Part shown: in pieces, positions 12,105 to 21,878 of the stretch | Layout: every line of letters begins with the position of its first letter | Position numbering within the stretch: position 1 is the stretch's first letter | Assembly (NCBI GenBank): GCA_934402315.1 | Contig: CAKRTS010000005.1 | Location: 86,752-150,751, forward strand | DNA from: an uncultured Acetatifactor sp. | Lineage (GTDB): Bacteria > Bacillota > Clostridia > Lachnospirales > Lachnospiraceae | Length of the DNA: 64,000 nt | Reading direction: 5' to 3' | Notes under the pieces: generated by a model | Seen by the model: only the letters and a program-made list of their open reading frames with translations | Databases searched by the model: none | What the model was told of the DNA's origin: nothing | Position numbers and translations under genes: made by a program

Positions 12105-12914
12105 TCAGTCTCTGCGGCGGATTCCTTCACTGAAAAGCGAAAAGCCGAGCACGATCCATGCGATTGTCACCCCCGGCGCCAGCGCATACCATGGAGCCGT
12201 CTGTAAATACCCCTGTGCATCGGACAGCATCTTACCGAGACTTGCATCCGGCGGCTGTACCCCGATACCTAAATAGCTCATACCGGACTCCGCCAGAATC
12301 GCATTGTTGAAACCGATCATTACGGAGACCCAGAAAACCGAGAAAATATTCGGCAGAATATGCACAAACAGGATTCGGGAACGCTTGACACCCATGAGCC
12401 TTGCCCGTTTAATGTAGTCGGCATCCCGCAGCCGGATAAACTCGCTTCTGACAATCCTGACAAAGCTCGGCACAAAGACGATTCCCAGCGCCAGAATGAC
12501 ATTCTGTCTTCCGTTGCCGAGGATGCTGATAAGCACCAGCGCCAGCAGAATGCTCGGGAAGCCGTTGACGGCATCCGTGATCCGCATGACAAGCTCATCG
12601 ACAACGCCGCCGAAATAACCCGTGAGCGCCCCCAGCAGGATTCCGATGGATGCCGAAAACAGCACGACAAGGCTTCCTATCACGATAGTCGTTCCGAGCC
12701 CCTTCATGACGCGCGAGAAGATGTCGCGCCCGAAGTTATCCGTGCCAAAGAGGTGCCTGAGAGAGGGCGCCGCAAATTTCTCAGAGGCGGACATCGCCGT
12801 TGTGCTGTAGGGCGTCCAGAAAAAGCCGACAATTCCCAAAAGCAGGGCAAGCCCTGTCATGATCAGACCCGCGATCAGATATTTATTCCATTTTCTGCCG
12901 TTGTTCTTCTTCAT
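12105..12914 (-). CDS. ABC importer permease, DppC/OppC type
   Basis: A 269-residue inner-membrane permease. The ATG at 12914 (MKKNNGRK) has GGGAGA about 8 bases upstream; the longer open frame overlaps the preceding gene and is rejected. An N-terminal helix (LIAGLIMTGLALLLGIVGFF) is followed by the DppC-type extracytoplasmic loop (LRHLFGTDNFGRDIFSRV) and the binding-protein-dependent transport core with five more helices; the coupling motif lies around GVKRSRILFVHILPNI. It follows the DppB-type permease by 19 bases. It works as a heterodimer with that permease in the Dpp-like importer. Confidence 0.93.
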   Translation of the reverse strand: MKKNNGRKWNKYLIAGLIMTGLALLLGIVGFFWTPYSTTAMSASEKFAAPSLRHLFGTDNFGRDIFSRVMKGLGTTIVIGSLVVLFSASIGILLGALTGYFGGVVDELVMRITDAVNGFPSILLALVLISILGNGRQNVILALGIVFVPSFVRIVRSEFIRLRDADYIKRARLMGVKRSRILFVHILPNIFSVFWVSVMIGFNNAILAESGMSYLGIGVQPPDASLGKMLSDAQGYLQTAPWYALAPGVTIAWIVLGFSLFSEGIRRRD

Positions 12915-12933
12915 AAAATTTCTCCCACAGGTC

Positions 12934-13893
12934 TTATTTCCCGCTGATTCTCGGATCGATGACACGGTACAGGATGTCCACAAGGAAATACACAAAAATA
13001 ACGACAAAGGTAATATAGAGAATCAGAATTTCCACCACCGGGAAATCCCTCGTATTGATCGAACTGATCAGCAGTCTGCCGATACCGGGCAGACCGAACA
13101 CCTGCTCAATGACGATGCTTCCCGCGACAATCTCCGCGATAATCATGCCGAGGAAGGTCGTGACAGGCATCATGGCGTTCCGGAGCACATGTCCGTACAT
13201 GACCCTTCTCTTCGTACAGCCCTTACTGTATGCCGTCCGCACATAGTCCGCTTTCATCTCCGTCAGCATGGAATTTCTCAGGAAACGCGCCGTCATGGCA
13301 ATCTTCGGCAGAGCGATCGACAACGCCGGGAACAACAGGTAGCCGAGGAAGCGTCCGAAATCTTCCTTATAGCTGACATAGCCTCCGGGTGCAAACCATT
13401 TCAGCAGAATGCCGAACAGATAAGTCACCAGAATTCCTAAGAAGAAGGACGGTATCGCCATCGTGATCTGTGTGACGACCCCAAGCGCGGCATCCAGAAC
13501 ACGGTTGCTGCTCCTCGCCCAGAGCACGCCGAGCGGAATGGAGACCGCAACGATCAGCACAAGCGCCACCGCCGCCAGCCAGAGTGTCACGGGCAGCTTG
13601 TCCCCGATCAGCTCAGACACCGGCATCATCTCATTCATATTCTTGGAATATCGGTAACTGTTTCCGAAATCACCCTTCAGTACACCGCCCGCCCAGCTGA
13701 AATACCGGACAACAGGCGGCTTGTTCAGACCCAGCTCTTCCCGAAGCTGTTCCTCCCTCTCGGGAGTCGCTTCCGTTCCCAGAATGGATGTCACGACATC
13801 CCCGGGAATGATCTGGAAAGCGAGGAAAGCCGCCACGGAAACCAGGAACAATGTCATAATGAGAGTCAGAATTTTTTTTATAATGTATTTCAC
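12934..13893 (-). CDS. ABC importer permease, DppB/OppB type
   Basis: A 319-residue permease with the DppB-type N-terminus (a first helix, then IIPGDVV...REELGLNKP), six predicted membrane segments and the EAA-like coupling loop YSKGCTKRRVMYGHVLRNA. This N-terminal PGD...LGL pattern is characteristic of the first permease of peptide/nickel-type importers. It sits 29 bases after the solute-binding protein gene and 19 before the second permease. Length is normal. Confidence 0.93.
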   Translation of the reverse strand: MKYIIKKILTLIMTLFLVSVAAFLAFQIIPGDVVTSILGTEATPEREEQLREELGLNKPPVVRYFSWAGGVLKGDFGNSYRYSKNMNEMMPVSELIGDKLPVTLWLAAVALVLIVAVSIPLGVLWARSSNRVLDAALGVVTQITMAIPSFFLGILVTYLFGILLKWFAPGGYVSYKEDFGRFLGYLLFPALSIALPKIAMTARFLRNSMLTEMKADYVRTAYSKGCTKRRVMYGHVLRNAMMPVTTFLGMIIAEIVAGSIVIEQVFGLPGIGRLLISSINTRDFPVVEILILYITFVVIFVYFLVDILYRVIDPRISGK

Positions 13894-13922
13894 GCGGTGC
13901 TTTCCTCCTTTTCCTCTTACTT

Positions 13923-15476
13923 TTATTTCGTGTAATACACGGTGCTCATATCCTGCACATAGACAGGATAGAAGGTGTAGCCTGCAAGGTTCTTATTGAC
14001 AGCCACCGTGATCGCAGGTACCTGAATGAAGGCGCTTCCCGCCTCCTCACACAGAATCTGCTGCAGCTGCTTATAGTATTCCGCCTTCTCGGCAATATCC
14101 ATCGCTGCTGCCGCCTTCTGGTAAACCTCATCATACTCCGCATCCGCAAAGTTGATGAAATTCTTCTTGGAGTCTGTCTGGAAACGGTTCATCATGTAGC
14201 CCGGCGTTGCATCGCTCGTCAGACCACTGATCGTCGCCTGGTACTGTCTGCCGTTGTAGACCTCCTCCAGCCATGTGCTCCATTCCACCGGCTTGATCGT
14301 CGCGTTGATTCCCGCTGCCTTGAGCTGCTCCACAACGACCTCCGCCGTCTGCATGTGATATTCATAGTTGGACGGCACTGCAATCTCAAGGTCAAAGCCG
14401 TCAGGATAGCCTGCATCCGTCATCAGCTCCTTCGCCTGATCGATGTCCGCCGCGTTGCCATAGACATCGTTCAGGTCCGTATAATAGGTCTGAAGCGTCG
14501 GAAGCATCGCGGAACCGATCAGGGTCGCCTTGCCGCCCGCCACGAAATCATTGACGGCATCCTTATCCAGCGCATAGCAGATTGCCTGTCTGAGTCTTAC
14601 GTCGCTCAGCACCGGATCTGCGTTGTTGAGGAACAGTCCCTGTAAAACAGCGGACGGTGCCGACAGAATCTGGAAGCTGCTCTGCAGCTCACTCGCCTGG
14701 CTGTCGGTCAGATACGGGTAAATGTCGATGGAACCGCCCTGCAGCTCCAGAAGCGCCGTATCCGGGCTGGTGACGATCTTGAAATTCACCTCATCAAGAT
14801 AGGGCAGACCCTGCTGCCAGTAGTCGGCATTCTTCTTCACGACCATTCCGACCTGTGGTGTATAGGAAACAAAAGAAAACGGTCCCGTACCGATCGGAGT
14901 GCCGCTTTCATCCTCCCCGCTGCCCGCGGGAATGATAGCCGCCGTGAAGCTGTAAATCAGCTCCGTATTTGCACCGCTCACCGTTACCTGAACCGTCTTT
15001 TCATCCGGAATTTCTACGCTTGTAATGACGCTCAATGATGAGATCAGCGGTGTGCCGTCCAGAAGTCCGGACGCTCTCTCCAGCGAATATTTCACGTCCT
15101 CCGCCGTCACTGCATTCCCGTTATGGAACTTTACACCGTCGCGAAGGGTGAAGGTATATACCAGACCATCCCCGGAAACCGTGTAATCGCTTGCGATCGC
15201 GTTCATCAGGTCGCCATTTTTATCGGGCTTTACCAAGCCCTCAAAAATATTGAACAGAATCTCCTTAGTTCCTGCCGCAGTTGCTTTGTGTGGGTCAAGA
15301 CTATCAATATCCTGCTGTACTCCTACAACAACAGAGCCACCGTAGGCTGCCTCGCCTACAGACTCCGCAGAGGAAGCCTCCCCCGAAGACTCTCCTGTGC
15401 CGTCCGAGCCGCATCCGCTCAGTACAGCCATTGACAGAAGCGCCGTTAAAAGTAAACGTAAAAGTTTCTTTTTCAT
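13923..15476 (-). CDS. ABC importer solute-binding lipoprotein, family 5
   Basis: A 517-residue lipoprotein: signal peptide with lipobox LSGC (Cys22), then a Ser/Glu-rich spacer and an SBP_bac_5 fold. Typical family features are DSLDPHKA near the N-terminus, the YTFTLRDGVKFHNG motif (about 105-120), VKYSLERA, and YALDKDAV in the third quarter. This family mostly binds peptides, but homologous systems can bind nickel or oligosaccharides. Because it is divergently arranged with a secreted GH10-CE1 xylanase (228 bases between start codons), an oligosaccharide ligand deserves consideration; that part is inference. Confidence 0.92.
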   Translation of the reverse strand: MKKKLLRLLLTALLSMAVLSGCGSDGTGESSGEASSAESVGEAAYGGSVVVGVQQDIDSLDPHKATAAGTKEILFNIFEGLVKPDKNGDLMNAIASDYTVSGDGLVYTFTLRDGVKFHNGNAVTAEDVKYSLERASGLLDGTPLISSLSVITSVEIPDEKTVQVTVSGANTELIYSFTAAIIPAGSGEDESGTPIGTGPFSFVSYTPQVGMVVKKNADYWQQGLPYLDEVNFKIVTSPDTALLELQGGSIDIYPYLTDSQASELQSSFQILSAPSAVLQGLFLNNADPVLSDVRLRQAICYALDKDAVNDFVAGGKATLIGSAMLPTLQTYYTDLNDVYGNAADIDQAKELMTDAGYPDGFDLEIAVPSNYEYHMQTAEVVVEQLKAAGINATIKPVEWSTWLEEVYNGRQYQATISGLTSDATPGYMMNRFQTDSKKNFINFADAEYDEVYQKAAAAMDIAEKAEYYKQLQQILCEEAGSAFIQVPAITVAVNKNLAGYTFYPVYVQDMSTVYYTK

Positions 15477-15531
15477 AACTCTTCTCCTCTTCGAATCAGA
15501 AATTTCCTCTCATTATTCTATTGTCACCATC

Positions 15532-15559
15532 ATTTTACCATAGAAATCATGGTTTGCAA
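15532..15559 (-). promoter_or_regulatory. Predicted sigma-A promoter of the family-5 ABC importer operon
   Basis: Read on the minus strand: -35 TTGCAA (15554-15559), a 16-base spacer and -10 TAAAAT (15532-15537). The predicted start lies about 50 bases before the ATG of the solute-binding protein. Confidence 0.5.
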
Positions 15560-15583
15560 GTATTTTATCAGATACAATGCGGG

Positions 15584-15618
15584 GCGGGCATTCCCGCTTT
15601 ATGCGGAGGTTCTCCGCA
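15584..15618 (+). other. Pair of hairpins upstream of the xylanase gene
   Basis: Two adjacent perfect inverted repeats: GCGGG-CATT-CCCGC (15584-15597) and TGCGGAG-GTT-CTCCGCA (15602-15618). They lie between the divergent importer and xylanase genes. Neither is followed by a T-run, so they are not obvious terminators; they may be operator dyads or leader RNA structure. Confidence 0.45.
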
Positions 15619-15680
15619 AGGTGTGGGAATAGGAGCGCAAGAAGTGCAAAGTGTGGGGAGGGGAGGTATGTTATATTTAG

Positions 15681-18042
<2,362 letters not shown>

Positions 18043-18044
<2 letters not shown>

Positions 18045-18089
18045 AAAGACCGCAAGGCTGTCTTTACGCACAGTCAAAGATAGCCTTGC
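18043..18089 (-). terminator. Intrinsic terminator of the minus-strand operon
   Basis: A 14-bp stem with one mismatch (18052-18065 with 18076-18089) spans the stop codon of the Dabb gene and, on the minus strand, is followed after four bases by TTTTT. It sits between the convergent xylanase and Dabb genes and may also act on the xylanase transcript. Confidence 0.65.
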
Positions 18090-18348
18090 TCTCCATTAGG
18101 CTCCCGTACCGCTCCTTCCACTCCGCATGCCACGGACTGGCATCATATGCCGGAAGCGCCTCTTCCTCCATTGTCATCCGTATCATCAGGTCATACCGGT
18201 TCGGCCTGTCTATGATATTCGGAATCACTTCTACCTTATGAACCCCCGGAATGGCAAGCGTCTTCTGAAAAAGCGCTTCGATCTCCGGGCAGAGTGCCCT
18301 CTTATCCTCCACCTTGGAATTCCACTTAACAATAATGTGATGCTGCAT
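18064..18348 (-). CDS. Dabb (stress-responsive A/B barrel) family protein
   Basis: A 94-residue protein with the Dabb pattern: an initial strand MQHHIIVKWN, a helix with IEALFQKTLAIPGV, then HKVEVIPNIIDRPNRYDLMIRMTM and a final helix ending in HAEWKERYG. These dimeric ferredoxin-like barrels have varied and mostly unknown roles. It is the last gene of the EAL-to-Dabb operon, 12 bases after folD. Confidence 0.85.
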   Translation of the reverse strand: MQHHIIVKWNSKVEDKRALCPEIEALFQKTLAIPGVHKVEVIPNIIDRPNRYDLMIRMTMEEEALPAYDASPWHAEWKERYGSLMESKAIFDCA

Positions 18349-18360
18349 CTGTACTCTCCT

Positions 18361-19197
18361 CTATCTGATTCCTTCCACGCAATTATTCATCAACATGGCA
18401 ATCGTCATCGGTCCGACGCCCCCGGGAACCGGAGTAATTGCCGCACAGTGGGGTGCAACACTCTCAAAGTCCACATCCCCGCAGAGCTTTCCGTTCTCGT
18501 TCCGGTGGATTCCCACATCGATCACGACAGCGCCCTCTTTGACATAATCGGCATCGATAAACTTTGGCTTGCCGATGGCGGCGACCAGAATATCCGCCCG
18601 TTTTGTGATTTCCTTCAGATCCTTTGTGCGGGAGTGGCAGACCGTCACCGTTCCGTTCTCCCGGAGCAGCAGCATTGCCATGGGCTTGCCGACGATATTG
18701 CTTCTTCCGAGGACAACGCATTCCTTTCCCTCGATCTCAATGCCGGCGCGCTTGAGAAGCTGGATCACACCGGCGGGCGTGCAGGAGACAAAGCCCGGTC
18801 TGCCGATGCTCAAATTTCCGACATTGACGGGATGAAAACCGTCCACGTCCTTCTCGGGCGAAATCGCCAATAAAATCTTATCCTCGTCGATCTGCTTCGG
18901 CAGCGGAAGCTGTACAAGAATCCCGTTGACCTCCGGCTTCCTGTTTAACCCATCAATCAGCTCCAGCAGTTCCTTCTCCGTTGTCTCCTCCGGCAGATGA
19001 TAGCTCTCGGAGTCGATGCCGATGTATTCGCATGCCTTCTTTTTATTGTTGACATAGACCGAGGACGCGGGGTCATCGCCGACCTGAATCACGGCGAGAC
19101 ATCTGCTCCCGCCCTTCTGCTTCAGCTCCGCCATCTTCTCCCTGAGCTCGTCCTTGATTTCCTGTGAAATTTTCTTGCCGTCAATTATCTGGTACAT
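18361..19197 (-). CDS. folD: Bifunctional methylene-THF dehydrogenase / methenyl-THF cyclohydrolase
   Basis: A 278-residue FolD, which interconverts 5,10-methylene-, methenyl- and 10-formyl-tetrahydrofolate in one-carbon metabolism. Signatures seen: YVNNKKKACEYIGI with the catalytic Lys in the first third, GILVQLPLPKQID, the DVDGFHPVNVG loop, the NADP-binding VVLGRSNIVGKPMA and the C-terminal PVPGGVGPMTIAML. Length is normal. The start is one base downstream of the stop of tcdA, showing tight coupling within the operon. Confidence 0.97.
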   Translation of the reverse strand: MYQIIDGKKISQEIKDELREKMAELKQKGGSRCLAVIQVGDDPASSVYVNNKKKACEYIGIDSESYHLPEETTEKELLELIDGLNRKPEVNGILVQLPLPKQIDEDKILLAISPEKDVDGFHPVNVGNLSIGRPGFVSCTPAGVIQLLKRAGIEIEGKECVVLGRSNIVGKPMAMLLLRENGTVTVCHSRTKDLKEITKRADILVAAIGKPKFIDADYVKEGAVVIDVGIHRNENGKLCGDVDFESVAPHCAAITPVPGGVGPMTIAMLMNNCVEGIR

Positions 19198-19198
19198 T

Positions 19199-19945
19199 CT
19201 AATCCTCCTCAGCCGTAATCCGGCACAAATCCTTTACCACCTCACCCGCTATAATCAGTCCGGCGACAGACGGCACAAACGAGACGCTTCCCGGCGTCTG
19301 CCGTCTGCCGGGCGGGGGTGCCGGCAGTTCACCATTTCCGCTTCCCATGCCTCCCGGCACCAGCGGCTTTTCCTCCGAGTATACCACCTTCAGGGAATCT
19401 ATGCCACGTTTTTTCAGCTCTCTGCGCATGACCTTCGCCAGCGGACAGACCTTCGTCCGGTAAATATCCGCCACCTGAAACGCCGTAGGGTCGAGCTTAT
19501 TTCCGGCGCCCATCGAGCAGATGATCGGCGTGCCTGCCGCCTTCGCCCGCTCCACAAGCATCAGCTTTCCCGTCACCGTGTCAATCGCATCCACCACATA
19601 ATCGTATTCCGAAAAGTCGAAATCATCCGCTGTCTCCGGCAGGAAAAAGACCTGATGGATATTGACCCGACAGTCCGGGTTGATGTCCAGAATCCTGTCC
19701 CTTGCCACCTCTACCTTCGGTCTTCCGATCGTGCTGACCGTTGCAATGATCTGCCGGTTCAGATTACTCTCTGCAACCTCGTCATTATCAATGAGATCGA
19801 GCGTGCCGATCCCGCATCTGGCAAGCGCTTCCACAACATAACCGCCCACGCCTCCGACGCCGAATACCGCTACCCTCGCCCGCTTTAATTTCTCAATATT
19901 TTTGCTGCCCAACAGCAGCTCTGTTCTCTCTAATCGCTTATCCAA
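19199..19945 (-). CDS. tcdA: tRNA threonylcarbamoyladenosine dehydratase (ThiF/E1-like)
   Basis: About 248 residues, E1-like adenylating fold. The ATP-binding GVGGVGGYVVEALARCG is followed by DNDEVAESNLNRQI and INPDCRV, as in TcdA (CsdL), which cyclises t6A37 in tRNAs to ct6A. VDAIDTVTGKLML and the ICSMGAGNKLDPT segment also fit. The start is uncertain: a TTG at 19945 (LDKRLERTELLLG) matches homologue beginnings, and the frame is open up to 19993 inside the preceding gene. Either choice overlaps the end of the CapA gene. A Gly/Pro-rich insertion (GGMGSGNGELPAPPPG) interrupts the C-terminal third and is likely a flexible loop. Confidence 0.88.
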   Translation of the reverse strand: MDKRLERTELLLGSKNIEKLKRARVAVFGVGGVGGYVVEALARCGIGTLDLIDNDEVAESNLNRQIIATVSTIGRPKVEVARDRILDINPDCRVNIHQVFFLPETADDFDFSEYDYVVDAIDTVTGKLMLVERAKAAGTPIICSMGAGNKLDPTAFQVADIYRTKVCPLAKVMRRELKKRGIDSLKVVYSEEKPLVPGGMGSGNGELPAPPPGRRQTPGSVSFVPSVAGLIIAGEVVKDLCRITAEED

Positions 19946-21216
19946 GATGTCTCTACCGCCTCTCCGAATACTGTCTCCACAAGGTCGCGGCAATATTCCA
20001 GTGAAAAATGGCTGTCCTGCCCGATGATCTCGTTTTCCGCCGCCAGCTCCTCATTATAAAGTGCAAGCGGATATACCGTCACCCCGCCGAAGCCCTTTTC
20101 GACATGACAGACCAGAGGCTCCACATCCCAGCTCCGGATCTGCACGCTGCCGTCCTCATTCTCCGTCAGCGTGACCCTTGCCATGCCGCCGACCATACGG
20201 TTTGCAACGCCGTCTCCCGTCCCGGAGGTCCAGTTTGCAAAATTGCCCAGCGAGTAATAGATCAACGTACCCTGCCCGTCCTCCGGCTGCGTCGCGCTCT
20301 GCGTCCATTCCCCGCCCTCATTCAGCGTCAGCCATCTGACCGGCTCTATCACATGCGGATGTGTACCAATGACAAGATCCGCGCCATTCTCCGCAAAAAT
20401 CTGTGCCCAGCGCTCCTGCGCCTTCGTCTGGGTCAGCGTGTACTCCGTTCCCCAATGCGGACAGACGATGGTAAAGTCCGCAAGCTCCTCCGCTGCCTGT
20501 AAGTCCGCAATGACCCGCTCCTTCTCAAGCAGATCCACCGCGAACGGCATACCCTCCGGCAGCGCAATACCGTTCGTCCCGTAGGTGTAATTCAGGATAG
20601 CGATACGAATGCCGTCCTGCTCATAGACATAGATGTCCCGGCTGCCCTCCTCACGGTCATGAATCCCGAGCACCGCCTTCTCCGGGTGCGAGGTTCTCCA
20701 GTATTCCAGACAGTTTAAAATTCCCCGCTTCCCCTTGTCCAGCGCGTGATTCGTCGCGTGCAGGATGACATCAAAGCCCGTGTCCGCCAGTGCATCCCCC
20801 AGCTCATACGGCGCATTGAATGCCGGATAACCACTGATGCCCAGCTCACTGCCGCCGATGATGACCTCCTGATTCACCAGTGCCAGATCTGCCGCCTCGA
20901 TCTCCTCCCGGACATTTTCAAACAGAGGATGAAAGTCATAGACTCCGCCCTCCGTCTCACCGCTCTTCGCAACAGGTGTATGCAGCAACACATCCCCGAC
21001 CATGACGATTGACACCTCCGGCGCCGGTGTCGGTGTCGGTTCGGGCGTCGGCTCCGGTGTTGCTTCCGGTGTCGGTTCAGGCGTTGCTTCCGCCGTCGTC
21101 ACAGCCGCCACATCAGGCATCACCCCGGGTGTCAGTTCGTCCGCTCCGTTCCCATTTGCATTACAGCCGCACAGCAAAAGCATACAGCTCAGACAGATTG
21201 CAATTCCTCTTTTCAC
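19930..21216 (-). CDS. CapA family lipoprotein (metallophosphatase-like)
   Basis: A 428-residue protein starting with GTG at 21216 (MKRGIAICL), chosen because GGAGG lies 8 bases upstream and the GTG overlaps the previous stop as GTGA; longer frames lack a good site. The signal peptide ends in a lipobox (LCGC). A TPEPTPEATPE spacer follows, then the CapA domain beginning VSIVMVGDVLLHTP with the metal-binding Asp. Further motifs: LVNQEV, FDVILHATNHALDKG, VCPHWGTEYT and VIGTHPHVIEPV. CapA proteins are named for poly-gamma-glutamate capsule synthesis, but most clostridial members act on unknown surface substrates. The spacer resembles that of the SH3 protein at 3116. Confidence 0.9.
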   Translation of the reverse strand: MKRGIAICLSCMLLLCGCNANGNGADELTPGVMPDVAAVTTAEATPEPTPEATPEPTPEPTPTPAPEVSIVMVGDVLLHTPVAKSGETEGGVYDFHPLFENVREEIEAADLALVNQEVIIGGSELGISGYPAFNAPYELGDALADTGFDVILHATNHALDKGKRGILNCLEYWRTSHPEKAVLGIHDREEGSRDIYVYEQDGIRIAILNYTYGTNGIALPEGMPFAVDLLEKERVIADLQAAEELADFTIVCPHWGTEYTLTQTKAQERWAQIFAENGADLVIGTHPHVIEPVRWLTLNEGGEWTQSATQPEDGQGTLIYYSLGNFANWTSGTGDGVANRMVGGMARVTLTENEDGSVQIRSWDVEPLVCHVEKGFGGVTVYPLALYNEELAAENEIIGQDSHFSLEYCRDLVETVFGEAVETSWISD

Positions 21217-21854
21217 TCTATAAACCTCCGCAGCTTTTTCCCGAGCCATGTGATTACCGGTCCGAGGAAAAATGCGACCGCCACTGTGACAATGCCGACA
21301 TCGCCTCCGAGGAGAAATCCCGCTACCATAAAACAGATGTCCCATATCATCCTTACTGCCTTGAAGGACAGTCTGTGCACATGTTTCGATATAATAAAGG
21401 GCAGACCGTCATAGGGAGAGGTTCCGAGCCCTGCCGTCATATAAGTCGCCGCGCCGAGGATGAATACCACCAGCGCCGGCAGCAGAAGCCCATAGCGCGC
21501 CACAGGCTGCCGGAAGAAGTCCTCTGGCAGAAGACTGTTCCACACCCAGCCCCAGAAATCCGCGATATAACCCAGACAGACCATATTTCCGATTGTGCCG
21601 AACCCGATCAGGCTCATGTCAAACCGTACCACAAAGAGAAAGGTCACAAGATGGCAGAGAAGCTGTGCCGTTCCAAAGCTGATCGGAACATGTCTGATGA
21701 CCCCCTGTGTCAGGCACGAACAGGGATCTGTTCCGAGATTGAGCTTAATCAGCAGGGAAAGTCCGAGACCCTGTAGCAGAATGCCTATGATCATCATGAC
21801 CATCCTGTTTCTGAATTTAGGCGGTCTTGCAAAACAAGTCAGTTTCATTTTCAA
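21213..21854 (-). CDS. YczE/YyaS/YitT-like integral membrane protein
   Basis: A 213-residue protein with five to six membrane helices and two characteristic G-T-[DS]-P loops: LIKLNLGTDPCSCLTQG and MTAGLGTSPYDGLPFIISK. These duplicated loops mark the YczE-like membrane family, whose function is unsettled. It follows the EAL protein by 24 bases and overlaps capA-like by 4 bases (GTGA), so it is a middle gene of the same operon. Confidence 0.85.
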   Translation of the reverse strand: MKMKLTCFARPPKFRNRMVMMIIGILLQGLGLSLLIKLNLGTDPCSCLTQGVIRHVPISFGTAQLLCHLVTFLFVVRFDMSLIGFGTIGNMVCLGYIADFWGWVWNSLLPEDFFRQPVARYGLLLPALVVFILGAATYMTAGLGTSPYDGLPFIISKHVHRLSFKAVRMIWDICFMVAGFLLGGDVGIVTVAVAFFLGPVITWLGKKLRRFIE

Positions 21855-21878
21855 ATTTCCTTCCCGGCTGCCCTCCGC